Assembly: GCA_963921425.1 (NCBI GenBank)
Contig: OY992839.1
Span: 436,501-500,500 of the forward strand
Reading direction: 5' to 3'
DNA length: 64,000 nucleotides
DNA from: Dryas octopetala
Taxonomy: Eukaryota > Streptophyta > Magnoliopsida > Rosales > Rosaceae
Shown here: one piece after another, positions 11,131 to 23,658 of the stretch
Position numbering within the stretch: the stretch's first letter is position 1
Layout: each line of letters starts with the position of its first letter
Position numbers and translations under genes: made by a program
Notes under the pieces: model-generated
Databases searched by the model: none
Seen by the model: the letters and a program-made list of their open reading frames with translations, nothing else
Told to the model about the DNA's origin: nothing

Positions 11131-14100
11131 CTATCTTTCTAGTTTGCTAAGCAATGCTTCTATTGGTGGCAGCTCCTTCACAATTTGTTGCCAGTCTGGC
11201 ATGCCCTGCAAAGATATGGGAGTCTATTATGGATGTATTCTACTCCAAAAATCAAATAAACAGTTTCAGAAACTCAAATCCTGAACTTGAGTAGCCACTT
11301 TGAATAAAAAAAGAACTTGAATAGCCACTATATGCGCTTACTCTTCCCGACCTTCGAACCCGACCATCTAGGCGCAGTATAATGTAGACATCCTCACCAG
11401 GAGTAACTCCTTCAGACTTTTGCTGCTCCTCTATCCACCTAAACAAGCATAGGAAAAAATTATTAGCAATAAGAGACATAGATTCTAGAACCCACCAACA
11501 AGCATTTTGTCAATAGAATAAGTTGATGGCAAAACAAATGTGTAGACAATATAGAGTGGTACTAGTCTGTCACCTTTCCCATTCTGTAGGGGAAACAACT
11601 TCAGCCTTGAATCGAATTTCAGCTTTTAACTTTGACTTTGCAATTATAGACTGAGTTCGTTTCTCGAAATCTTCCTACCATAGAGCCATTAAATTCTCAG
11701 TGTGAAGAATGGAATAAAATATTGAAATCTTAAAGCTTGCTCAGGTCATGCATCTAGAGACGGAAGGATGGTTTTTGCAAGAAAACTCTAGATGGGAGTC
11801 TCTGCATCTTTACCCCAATAGAAGGAAGAGCAGCAGCTGCCTTTGAAGGTCCACCGAAGCCTTTCTTCTCTATTTGAGGTGCCCTAACTTCATCCCAGAT
11901 GACAGGAACTAGAAGAACACCCCTTCTTAGAAGCTCGGTTCGAAACCTCCCTGCCTGCTGGATACTTGAAGAAACAGTATCCTTCTTCCCTGCTAAAATA
12001 ACCTAAATCCAAGACTCTTTAGATCATTGGCATATTCCAGATAAGGAGAACAGAAAACAGACATTGTAGCGAATGAAATGAACTGCACCACAGTAGAACC
12101 TACACAAACATATTTTCGGATAATGGGAAGAAGAAGCATTGATACTTACAGGCCTAACAGTGTCCCGCAACTGCACAAGTTCAACAACCCGATTGGTGGA
12201 GAGGCGCAACGGCAACCTCGATAGAGTTTCATCACGAGATATTTGTGCAAGTTGTTCCTCCTCCTTCTTGTTTTCCCAGAAAAATAATGCCACAAGAACA
12301 ATAAGACCTGTATATCACTGATTCAAAAGCTTAGTCATGACAAAAAGCAAGTTACAAAAGTTCACCCAATAATCATACTCATTGCTTTAATTTCCATGAA
12401 TTGAAATAAGATACAATTATCAAATAAAGAAGTAACAAAATAAATATCCAACACAAAAGCTTAAACCAATCAGGGGAGAGATCTTTTTGATATTTACACT
12501 CATATTAAGAACTGTATCTAACCAATGTAGAGTAATCTCTTTAGCAAGGATATCTCAAAGACACAATATATGGATTATAATTAGATAGATCTGCACCTAC
12601 CAAAGAGGGGGTGAATCATACTTTTTATATGCAAGTAAAAACACTAGATGTTACCTCCAATATTGATAGCAACATTCCCAGCAGTTTCCCAGAGATCAGG
12701 AGCATCATCACCACCTGCAATTGCACGGAATAGCCTGGGTACAGTAAAGAACGTTGAGATTCCTGCAGCTGCGGAGAATGCCACATAGAAGAATCTCCTA
12801 ATCCCACGGAATGGTGCTTGGACTTCACTAATGAGTTTGAGATCTCTCCTAAAACTGTAGCCTACATCTTCCCCACCAAGTCTAGCCTGTAAAGTAAGAA
12901 ATGATTGTTACTCAGACTGTCTAAAAATGGAAGAAGCCATGGCAACGTTTATCAGTTATTCATGTGATTCTATCACTTTCATATTCCAGGGGGTTGACAC
13001 AACCAGAAGATGAGATGCATTCTCAAATTTTACAGGACAAGAGTAAGACAACTTAGAAGCATCCATAGTGTCCAAAAGATATAAAACAATAAACATTTGA
13101 TCGTTTGAGTTCAATAACATACCTCTTCTTGCAATTCCTTAAATTCAGGCAAAGCTCTAAAAGAGGCCAAGTCAGGATCATTCAAAATTGTGCCAAATTT
13201 GAGGTTATATTCTCTCAAGGCAGTACGTAAACAATCAGCAGCTTTCTTTCCTTCCCCTCTTCCTCAAAATATGAACAAAAAACAATATCCATCAGCCTAG
13301 CTAAGAAATGACTATAGGAAAATTCAGGTTTAGTTTCAGATAAAACTATAAAAATTAGGGAATTTTAGATAAAGAAATCCGATCAAGTTCAATGCAAGAC
13401 AATAAGTACACTTGTGGCTTTTGTGATTGATTAAAGGCCCTTACTGAATGATTACTCTTACTTTGGTGCAAATTTAATGCAAGTTTTGTTTCATGGGTGG
13501 GTCAGGAAGCACTAAAATAGGAAGATGGGATTGTTATGGGTTCAATTAAATAATGCACAAATTCAATGATCAATCATTCCATCAAGGCAGAATAAGATAC
13601 AGAAGAAAAACCAATAATATAAATGATGAGATACAAAAGGAAAACCAATAACAAACATCTGAAATTCATACCTGTAGGCGTGACAGCAGGCTTTATTATA
13701 CAACGCAGCTTGGGCCTCAATTGGTTTGGGATCTAAACTGAGTGCTGTTTCAAACTGAACTAAAGCATCTTTAACCTGAAAAATCAAGGATCATGCACAT
13801 GCTATCAAATACTATAGAACAAAAAGACAAGTTCTTTTGTCAAAAAGAAATCTCTAAACGTATAAACCCAAAGTAAAAAGTGCAAAGACATTATATTTCT
13901 GCTTTGATAGCCTCAAATAACAACAACTTTGGTTCATATTATATGGCAAAAGAAAAAATCACTAAAATTCGGCATACCCATTTCACAAACCATAAATTTA
14001 GGAAAAAAGGGAACATACCCGTCCTCTGGAGAAAAGCTGGAGACCCAAATTGACACAAGACTCAGCGGTCTCTGTATTGGTTTCAGGGGACTGAGAGGTT

Positions 14101-14264
14101 GATGAAGAAGAAGAGCAGGAAATGAGAGAGAAATCGGCCAAGTTCTTGTGGAGTTGCAAGTAGGCAAGGGTGGTTGTTCTGCCTGGAAGCCATGGCCTTG
14201 TTCTTGTTATTGGGTTTGGGAAGCAGAGCCATTGCTGGTGCAGAGACAGAGCAGCCATAGCCAT
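11131..14264 (-). CDS. LPA1: LOW PSII ACCUMULATION 1 (LPA1), chloroplast
   Basis: Nine exons read on the minus strand: 14264-14019, 13775-13672, 13258-13123, 12886-12655, 12307-12150, 12002-11814, 11674-11574, 11438-11342 and 11205-11131, giving 445 residues. All junctions are GT-AG and the phases agree. The N-terminus is Ser/Thr-rich and lacks acidic residues, as expected of a chloroplast transit peptide. TPR-like helices follow (FETALSLDPKPIEAQAALYN, then the GKKAADCLRTAL segment). Next come two hydrophobic segments (near FFYVAFSAAAGISTFFTVP and NIGGLIVLVALFFW) and a conserved stromal C-terminal domain. LPA1 is a thylakoid membrane chaperone that helps D1 assemble into photosystem II. Length is close to the known plant protein. 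The ATG at 14264 is chosen because it begins the transit peptide; a second ATG lies two codons later. Confidence 0.93.
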
Positions 14265-17200
14265 TGAGCGAGCTTACCAACTCGCACTGGCCACCGTTAA
14301 CAGTCTATCAAGACAGTGAGCAAATCCGCTGTCACTACTGCGTGGACTGCACAAAATCCAGACCGTCCGTGATGGGAACACTATTTTGTGCCGCACAAAC
14401 GACGTGTAAGTTAATGTCGCTAATTTACCGTTACCACATTGGCACTAAACGCCGTCGTTTTCAATTAACTAAACGTCTTACTTTCCTTTCCGGCTTTCCC
14501 CCACAGAAATGGTTGTTTTCACAAAAAATTCCACACACAAAAAAAAAAGTTGTTTTAACAATTTCTTTTGGTTTGGAATGGGCCTAAGGCCCAATCAAAT
14601 ACGAATAGATTATGTGCTGGTTAAATCCCCACAAACTCTATCTTAAGTGACACTGAGATGGATGAGAAAGTGGTAACTCTGGCGTTGAATATTTGGTCCA
14701 GTGAATACCACTCAAATTTTTTTGTAAGTGGAGCCATGCCGTAGATGATAATAGCCAGGTGAGGCGACCGCGGCCCTCAACTATTTAGGGCCCCAAAATT
14801 TTTATACCCTTTAGGCCTTTATATATTGTATTAAGTACAATTAATTTTTAAAAAATATTTAAATTTCAATTCAAAAAATGAAATAGTTCAATTCAAAAAA
14901 ACCCCATCTATTCAAATAAAAAAAAGGCTAATATATTATAATGGTTTCTATGCATATTTATTAACTCAAGAAAAATAATAAATATACGTTGAGGGTTGAG
15001 GGCCCACTTTTATGATTTGTCTCGGACTTGAAATCTCAGTTATGCCCCGAGGAGGTCATGAGTTCAAACCTTATAAACAACAATCGATTAATAAAAAAAA
15101 AAAGTGGAAAATCTTAAGTTATTACTTTTATAAAAGAAATATATACAGTCAAACATGGCCTAACTAAACTACTTAACCATACACTACATCATACATTTTC
15201 ATAGTTTAAATACTATATATCAATGATCACAATAATTCAAAATATAGTTATTTTACAGTTTTAGACATAAACACCAGATCAATGTAAAATAAAGTAGTAG
15301 TGGAACTATTTCTACTAAGGGGTGAAAGGTGACAAAGTTGCCCAAGCAAACTCCATCTTTAACTCTTACCTGTTTTCAATCTGCCACCCTCCAAAGTAAT
15401 TAAAGTGAGCAAAAGTTAGACGACCACCTCCACATGACTAAACACATAAGGAATGGATTCCAATGACGCCAAAACTAGCCCAGAAAAGCTAAAGTTGAAA
15501 GTTGAAACACACAAAGTTGCACAAAAATAATGAATGCATAAATGTTTCTGATCATAGAGAGCAAAGTGAAAGCATAAAAAATGAGGCATCTTTGATCTTG
15601 GCCAGGCAAGCTACATGGTATTGAATGCATAGGCCATGCCTAATTAGAAAGTAGAAACAGTGTAATTTCGCCGCGTCCGCACTTCCCAAAAGAAAAAGCA
15701 TATGCATCCATCATGCATGTTAGCAATTGCTGGTTGTTTCGTCTCAAAAGGTTGCATCAATTATGCTGCTTGTTGAATACATTGAATAATGCTCATCCAC
15801 AAGCTCTCAGAAGAGCTTTTCTTTTTGGTCGATCTTTTTGTCTTACTGTATATGGTATCTAGCTAGAGCCTATTCACATGTATATGTTTCGAGTCATTGA
15901 ATGGCTGAGCTTTCACCAGAAAGTGGAATATGGAGTATATATTTAGAACCAGATCATGGGGTCATATGTATATAGTGCCAGAGGAATATATAGTTGGCTT
16001 TTATACAAATTTTTAATTAGACCCCATGTAATCTAATGTTACCTCATTGATCTTATTCTTACCAAAGAATGCATAGTTCAAAAGTTATTCAGATATGAAT
16101 CATATCATATGATGGACATTAATTTTCAGATTCATCATGTCTGCAGAAAAAAGAAGAAAAAGAAAGAGAATTCCCCCACTTTTCAGATTCATCTTTATAA
16201 TTTACTTGAGCTAATTAATTTTTCAAATCAAGAGAGGCTAGCTTATAGCTAGCTAGGCAAGTACATGCTCTTATTCTGTTTGGCCCTAGATGACGAAATG
16301 GTTACCGGATGGCTGATTACATAAACGATAGTACTAGACATGATTGTATTCAAGAAAGGAAGATATATACATTAATATGTATATATGATATATCCAAATT
16401 GAAGAATGTGGATGATGTCATGGAATTAAGAAAATGTACCTCCACGAGTACACATGGGACTCATGATCAAAATTTATGGTTGGTGATGACTTGATGAGTG
16501 GTGAACTGGTAGTGACTCATGAATGTGGTACGGAGAATACTTCCAAACAAATATTGGAGGGGGCATGCATTGCACCATATAGTGTTAGTGGAAAATCAAG
16601 GTCCAGATCAGTATAGTGTATAGTTCACTTTCTTGTGCACCATCAACAACTTCCTAGTTTGGAAATAGATTTCAATTTCACTGCCTGCCATGTCTTGCTA
16701 GAATTGTCATGCAGGGGAGGAGCAGAGCTTTTTGCATATTGACAGCACCGCCCTCACCACCTTCAGAAAGGAAAAGAAATATCAAAAACAGATGCTGCCG
16801 TCACCAAACTAAATATATGGCAATTGTACACTTGGTTCATTACAAAAGATGCTGACTGTGATACCCTGTTGGTCGCCATTTTGGATAAGGATGTTTTCTG
16901 CAAGCAGTAGTACTTGGCTGTCCTCCTCTTAAGCATCTTTGATTATTACTCATTGAATGGCTGAGATTGTTTCCTTGTTTTGTCAAATCCCAACATAAAG
17001 AGAAGCTTGCAATTGCTTGTAATCCAATTCAATTTGCTAAATAGGGTACTTAGGGAATAAACTTTAGCTTAATGGGGGTCGTGAATGACTTGACTTTTTG
17101 ATGCCTGCAACTTGCAACTAGACTTTGTTGTTTTAAGTTCAGCTTGTTAACCACTAGGGTTGCTAGTGCTTTTGAGTAATTGAGAATTAATGCATTAAGT

Positions 17201-18185
17201 AGGGAGGGGATTTCCATCTTGTGTTTTACACGTCATATATTTCTGTTTTGAGAGATAAGAGGGGAACATATACTATGAAGAAAGTTATTGATTTTGGGCT
17301 TTTCTCACCCTTTCCATTGACACAAGAAAACAGCAAAAAGCTCTATCATGTGGACAATCCATGATGTCGAACCAGATACTTGTGATCTCAGTGTTGTCCA
17401 TAAAATCAACCAGTATTTGAAAATGTGCGTCACACTGTCCTGCTCTATCAAATTTAAAGAATGCGCATGCATGATGATGATGTGCTATTGATCATCATCA
17501 ATATATTGGTTATCCAAAAATTTATAATTCTGCTAACATGGTTCTCCCATTTAACGGATGCAGTATAGGAAATTGGCATTCTTGTGATGATTTGTGATTA
17601 GTACGGGTTCCACATGCTGGTCATGTCATGAAGGCTTATAATGACCTTAATCTAACATAAATTCTTTCCGTAGTTTATCATATATATGATATATATATAT
17701 ATATAGCATAAAATTAAAGAGGGATGTTGCTCTTCAATTAAGAATCTCCTAACTTTAAACATCTTTCAAATCATCCATGTAGACAAATATCTAGTTGTTG
17801 TGGATAGCCTGGTGTGAAACCAAACTAGAATTGAAAGATGCTTAATTTAACTTGATAAGCAATTTTCAATTTTCATGCGTGTGTCTATATATATATATAG
17901 ATCATTTAAATATATAATTCCACAAATCATATTCATATGTAGGGGCCACATTTTGGATGGCGTCAGCACCAACTGTTCCCAATTTGGTTGCAGTGATGTG
18001 GAAAGAAATAGGAATTTAAAAGGCAAACCACCCTTGAGAACACATGTAACATAGCCTAACTCATTATATATAGACCCTATTGGTTTTCAAAACTATTCAG
18101 TATTAGCAAGAAGAACTGTCATCTAGCTAGTCTCCCTCTTCTACTTCCTTTACATATCTGTCCAGACAACATTACCAACAACATA
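14265..18185. other. Long intergenic region, LPA1 promoter to GH3 promoter
   Basis: About 3.9 kb without a supported gene. A 14750-15110 block with ends rich in GGGCCC looks repeat-derived but I cannot classify it. There are AT dinucleotide runs near 17690-17705 and 17890. The last 200 bases carry the GH3 core promoter. Short frames here show no protein signature. Confidence 0.5.
18065..18072 (+). promoter_or_regulatory. TATA box of GH3 gene
   Basis: TATATATA, followed by GACC, lies about 115 bases upstream of the ATG at 18186. This is a reasonable distance for a plant promoter with a short 5' UTR. Inferred from position only. Confidence 0.55.
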
Positions 18186-20825
18186 ATGGATGGGAAGAAA
18201 TTGGAGTACAAAGGTGAGGAGGCATTGAAGGAGATTGAGAGGCTGACAGCCAATGCTGATAAGGTTCAGGAGAACCTGTTAAAAGAGATGTTAACAAGAA
18301 ATTGGAAAACCGAGTACTTGAACAAGTACATGAAGGGATCAAAAGATGTATCAGCTTTTAAGAAGTGTGTCCCAGTGATCACTTACAAGGGTATTCAGCC
18401 TTATATCCAAAGAATTGCTAATGGTGAAGACTCTTCTCTCATTACTGGCCACCCAATAACTGAAATGTTATGCAGGTACTTCTGTTTTCTCTCTGTTTGC
18501 TTCTACTGCCTTCAATTTACTAGCTAGTTTTTCTGATTCAGTTTGGTGGGTTATTTACTTTCTACTTTCACTTCTCTTGTGGCATTTGCAGTTCAGGAAC
18601 CTCAGGGAGAGAGCCTAAGATGATGCCATCAATTGCAGAAGATCTGGATCGTAGAACCTTTCTTTATAACCTCATTATGCCAATTACAAACCAGTTAATT
18701 ACAACTTCTCTCTGATGATCTCAATTCACGTCACATGCATTACTAACATATAACATATATCACATCTAGGAGGCAACACGATGTATGTGTATTGGTTGCT
18801 CATATTAATTTATGCATTATATTCATTTTTAGCAATCATAACCTCATTTATTGTGTGTGACTATAATACTAATTCTTTGCTAGTGATAATGACCCTTTGT
18901 CAAAAAGTTTAGTGGATTTAATTTCCTTATCCAACCAAAGAGTTCTTGATTCTCTATATTTAAGGAAGGCCTGATGGTGGGACACGATGCATATATGTCC
19001 TCTTCAAGGCTATATAAGCTGAAAATTAAGAACCCCACTAGGATATGTATATATCCTGTGGATAAAACAGTCATATATTTTGATGTGCAAGCCACTAAAT
19101 GAAAGAACTAAGTATACCATGAGGTCTTTCAGGTTTATATGCAACTCATTAGTCGTTTTGACACTGACAAAGAATTATACATATGCTGGTTAATGAGTTT
19201 GATTCCAATTATGCCCATGTATTTGATATTCAAATTTCAGGTATGTCCCTGGTCTGGACAAGGGCAAGGCTATGTTCCTCTACTTTGTGAAGGCAGAGAT
19301 GTCCACACCTTGTGGGCTACCCGCTCGAACGGTGCTCACCAGCTACTACAAAAGCAACCACTTCAAGTGCCGCGGACACGACCCTTTCAACAATTGCACC
19401 AGCCCCGACCAAGCCATTCTTTGCAATGACAGCAACCAAAGCATGTACTGCCAGCTTCTCTCAGGCCTAGTCCACCGCCACCAAGTCCTCAGGCTCGGAG
19501 CCGTTTTCGCCTCGGCTTTTCTCCGAGCCATTTCCTTCCTCGAACGCAATTGGGTCAACTTCTGCAATGACATACGTGCTGGCCAATTGGACCCCATCAT
19601 CACAGACCCTCATTGCAGATCATCAATGGCTGCAATGCTCTCTGTACCCAATCCTGGCCTAGCAGATGAGATTGAGAACATTTGTAGCCAAACATCTTGG
19701 AAGGGAATTCTGTGCCAGCTTTGGCCTAAGGCCAAGTACATTGAGGCTGTGGTCACGGGGTCCATGTCACAATACATACCAGCATTGGAGTACTATTGTG
19801 ATGCCAATATCCCATTGGTTTGCACCATGTATGCTTCCTCTGAGTGCTACTTTGGTGTCAACTTGAAACCCCTGTCTGACCCTGCTGACGTGGCGTTTAC
19901 CCTTATTCCCAACATGGGTTACTTTGAGTTTATACCGTTGGGAGAGAATGGGTCACGGTTGATGGACATAGATGAGGAGGAGGAGGTGCCTAATGATAAG
20001 CTTGTGGACTTGGTGCAAGTGAAGCTTGGCTGCTATTATGAATTAGTGGTCACCACATTTGCTGGTAAATTTTTCGCCCCAGTGGTTATTAGGGCTAATT
20101 AATTTCTTTATACATGTCAGTATCTTAGTTATTAGTGATAAACAAGTTTAAACGATGAGAGTGTATTGATATTTTAGAAAAAAAAAGTCACGTCGTTTAA
20201 TAAACAAATTTGATGAGTCTAACAGTACTAATTTTTTTTTTACGATGATTCAGGATTAAATCGCTATCGTATTGGTGATGTACTCCAAGTGATTGGATTT
20301 CACAATCAAGCCCCACAATTCCGTTTCATTTGTAGGAGGAATGTCCTTCTCAGCATTGACAATGACAAAACCAACGAAGAGGACTTGCACAAGAGCATTA
20401 CCGTAGCCAAAAAACTGTTGGAACCCTTCAATGCTCTTCTTGTGGAGTACACCAGCTATGCAGATACGTCACGTGTGCCTGGTCACTACGTATTGTACTG
20501 GGAAATTGTACACCATGGTTCATCATCAATGGTGGATTCAATTGATGACAAGGTGCTTCAAGAATGTTGCATTGCAGTGGAGGAGGAGCTTGATTACATA
20601 TACCGCCGATGCCGGGCACACGACAAGTCTGTGGGGCCGCTTGAGATTCGGGTGGTGGAGCCTGGGACATTTGAGGCCTTGATGGACTTGTTCATTAACC
20701 AAGGGGCTTCAATCAATCAGTACAAGACTCCAAGGTGCATCAAGTCTCATAAGGCCCTTAACCTGCTTGATTCTAGTGTGAAGGCCTGTTTCTTTAGTCC
20801 AAGGAATCCTAAGTGGATCCCCTAA
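18186..20825 (+). CDS. GH3 acyl-acid-amido synthetase, GH3.10/DFL2-like
   Basis: Four exons: 18186-18475, 18592-18693, 19241-20064 and 20254-20825, giving 595 residues with GT-AG junctions and consistent phases. The three adenylation motifs of the GH3 family are present: SSGTSG across the first intron, YASSECYFG in exon 3, and NRYRIGDVL at the start of exon 4. GH3 enzymes are cytosolic ATP-dependent ligases of the firefly-luciferase superfamily that join plant hormone acids to amino acids. The N-terminal sequence (LEYKGEEALKEIERL, then KGSKDVSAFKKCVP) most resembles the GH3.10/DFL2 branch near the jasmonate-conjugating JAR1 group, rather than the auxin-inducible group II. Acceptor substrate cannot be read from the sequence. 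The gene appears intact. Confidence 0.93.
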
Positions 20826-23159
20826 TTAGATAATTAGATAATGATACCAAACATTGATTAGAACTCTTTTTGTTAAGAAGCGGACTTAATCTTCATTTTC
20901 CTGCTACTCATCTAACAAAGGTTCTGCTTCTGAGCCTATAAGTTGTCGGTACTTTTGATGATTGTATTCATCATTTTACTTGTATGCAAAAGCAAGCACG
21001 AACAAGCGTAATGTGTCTTGCTCTTCTTAATTGTGAGCATGAAACAGACCAATCAGACGCAAGAATATTCAGTTGCAAATAAAATGTGCTTGATTAAGAA
21101 TGGTTTTGATGTCTTCTACTCTTCTCCATTTAATTAGTTAAGAAAATTAATTTGGTATCCAATACTAATTATCTGATAGTATATAAATATAACACATTTG
21201 CACAGGTAATGGTTCCATTATGCAGGCAGTGGAGGTGAGATTGCCACCTGTTATGCACAGAGGAACAGGATAACCTGCAGAGTACTCAACTTTCAGGAAA
21301 GTCTATTTGGTTTTTGACTAGACAAAAGCAAAAGCTATTCCCAAATGGCTGCACATGTTCCTCGTTTTTTCATTTTTTGAATTTGATCCATCACCTCCTA
21401 CATATAAGCAGAAATCATAATGCTAGTGGAATATGAGTCTACATCATGTGGTGCTACAGTACCAAATGTTGCACTGCTCTGATGGGAACTGGAAAGCCTG
21501 AATATTTGATAAAATTAGCACTTTGCAGAAAGAATGTGAAAGCTGAGTCGCAGTAGTTGATCAATGTTGATTGAGCCTGAGCCCTGAGTCATCTCGCAGT
21601 CTCACAGAGACAAAATCATTGTTATATTAATTAATGCCAATTGCCAAATCTGCATCAAAGCTGCAGTGTCCATATATAATATGTTTTACGTACATAAAGA
21701 AATCACGGAGAATTGTACGAATTATGTATGCACTTGATATCATTTTGGTTTTAGGATATATCGATCATATATGCATATATGCCACTCAGAGATCGAAGAC
21801 AGCCCAACCACCATGGCCACTGTTCATGATCAGATTGAGATGAATAAATGTAGCTCCACAAGCTTTTGAGGTGATCGATGTCCCACCTGTTTGAAATTTG
21901 AGGAGTCATGCAGCTAACCATTTTCATAAAGTGGATATATATACATCTGACACCATGTTCAAGCGTGCACCAACATGCGCATGCAGATTTAACTCCATGT
22001 CAATGTCATGCAAGACAGAAACTCTTTCTCAATTTGGTGCTTGGCCGGGGTTGGAGGAAAATATCAAGGACCTCAATTGTACGTTTAACTTTTGCTCTAA
22101 AGTTTGGGCTTTACAAGACGCCACTATTGACACAGACTGAGTCACCATGCACTACTTTGAAATCAAGTATTGAAGTGGTGGGACTTGGGAGTAGGGATAA
22201 ATCAAAAGCTAGCTAGCTAGCACAGAAAATTTGCAATACGATAGAATCAATTTTATAAATTAAGTAGACATAACTTTCGAGTAGTGCTTGCCCCTGTTAA
22301 ATAGTATTAATTCAAGCATTACTTAATGGAGTTCGAGAACTACTTAACTGTTATATTTTTAATAAGGATTAATGTCATTTTGCTCCTCAGACTATTACAC
22401 ATGTATCAGTTTGCTCCCCAGACTTCTAATTTGGAAAATTAAGGACCCTGACTTTTTCAATTTTGCCAATTAAGGTTATTCCGTCAATTTATACATTTTT
22501 CATCTAAAATGTCGAGATGATCATGCAAAATTTAGCAAGAAATAAAAGAGGAAAAATGATGCATAAGGAAAAAATGATAAGATCTAATTGGAAGGGACCA
22601 TTTTGCCCTCAAAGATTTGGATAAAAAATGTGTAAATTGACAAAAGAACCTCAATTGGCAAAATTGAAAAAGTCAGAGTCCTTAATTTTTCAAATTAGAA
22701 GTCTGGGGAGCAAACTGATACAAGTGTAATAGTCGGGGGAGTAAAATGGTATTAATCCCTTTTTAATACACTAAACAGTAAACAACATATATAGCTTCGC
22801 CACAATTTATTGTTTTGACAAGACTATATGGTTTCAGGCTTAATCTGGGTGTTGTATTATTCCCCCCCACCACATAGAGTGGTGTCAAATCCGCACTCAA
22901 ACAACTACAGGACAAGAGAAAGAAAAAGGATAAAGTAGATAATGCAATATCCTTAATTTGCATAATACGCTCATAACCACCAAATTAATCATCCATTGAA
23001 TGAACATGGATGTGATCGATTTGAACCAGCAATTTGCATCCCATCAAATTAAAACTGGCCCATGAGCAGCCATCTTATCACTTATCAATCATCATTGAGA
23101 AAACTTAGAAAAGGAAATAGGTGGAGTGAATTAGGATTAAGATATCTCAAAATTCTTTT

Positions 23160-23197
<38 letters not shown>

Positions 23198-23658
23198 TCT
23201 AAGCCCAACTTCAGTAAGCAACTTCAATTATGCTTGTCTCTCCTTGGCCCAACTTCAATCATCGACTTTAATCCACAAAACTGGAGGCCCATAGGCCCAA
23301 CTACAGTCAGCAAATTTTTTTGTTTTTTCGAGCAGCAGTACGCAAATTCAGTAGCGATTTTCTTCGTTCTCTCTACGACTCTACCTCTCCGACGACCACC
23401 GAGCTGCACCTTCCTCTGACGCCTCCCAGCGCCGCCACCAGTCGACGCCGGAGTCTCCCATTTTCTGCTTTTCAAGGTTTGTTTTCATTTTGGGTTCTTC
23501 ATTTTTTCTTTTTCTGTTTTTGATTTTTGGGCAAGTTTCGGTTCTGCGTTTTGAGGGTTTCTGCATTTGGGGATTAATCATCTTGAGCTTATTTAGAAGC
23601 TTTGATATCCGTTTGGGTTTTGGTATTGATTTTTTTTTTCTTGTTTCCTGAGAAAAGC
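20826..23658. other. Intergenic region, GH3 3' flank to TTC1-like promoter
   Basis: Contains a MULE-type inverted-repeat element (22365-22759), a poly-A run of about 28 bases near 23165-23192 and the promoter and 5' UTR of the TPR gene. No other gene is supported. Open frames at 21.6-22.2 kb lack any recognisable feature. Confidence 0.5.
22365..22759. mobile_element. Non-autonomous Mutator-like (MULE) MITE with 9-bp target duplication
   Basis: The 395-bp element has inverted arms of more than 100 bp. The left arm starts AGGATTAATGTCATTTTGCT, and the reverse complement of the right arm starts GGGATTAATACCATTTTACT. It is flanked by identical TTTTTAATA copies (22356-22364 and 22760-22768). Long terminal repeats with a 9-bp duplication are the hallmark of Mutator-like elements. 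There is no coding capacity. Confidence 0.85.

Noticed and set aside
16309..16494. Short open frame in the LPA1-GH3 spacer
   Set aside because: 61 codons, no homology that I recognise, no promoter or coding bias.
18592..18693. GH3 pseudogene because of the Arg in SGTSGREPK
   Set aside because: The position after SGTSG varies in the family and all other motifs and phases are intact, so one substitution does not indicate decay.
21898..22216. Overlapping frames of 80-100 codons before the MULE MITE
   Set aside because: Two frames overlap with no conserved motif; they look like chance open frames.
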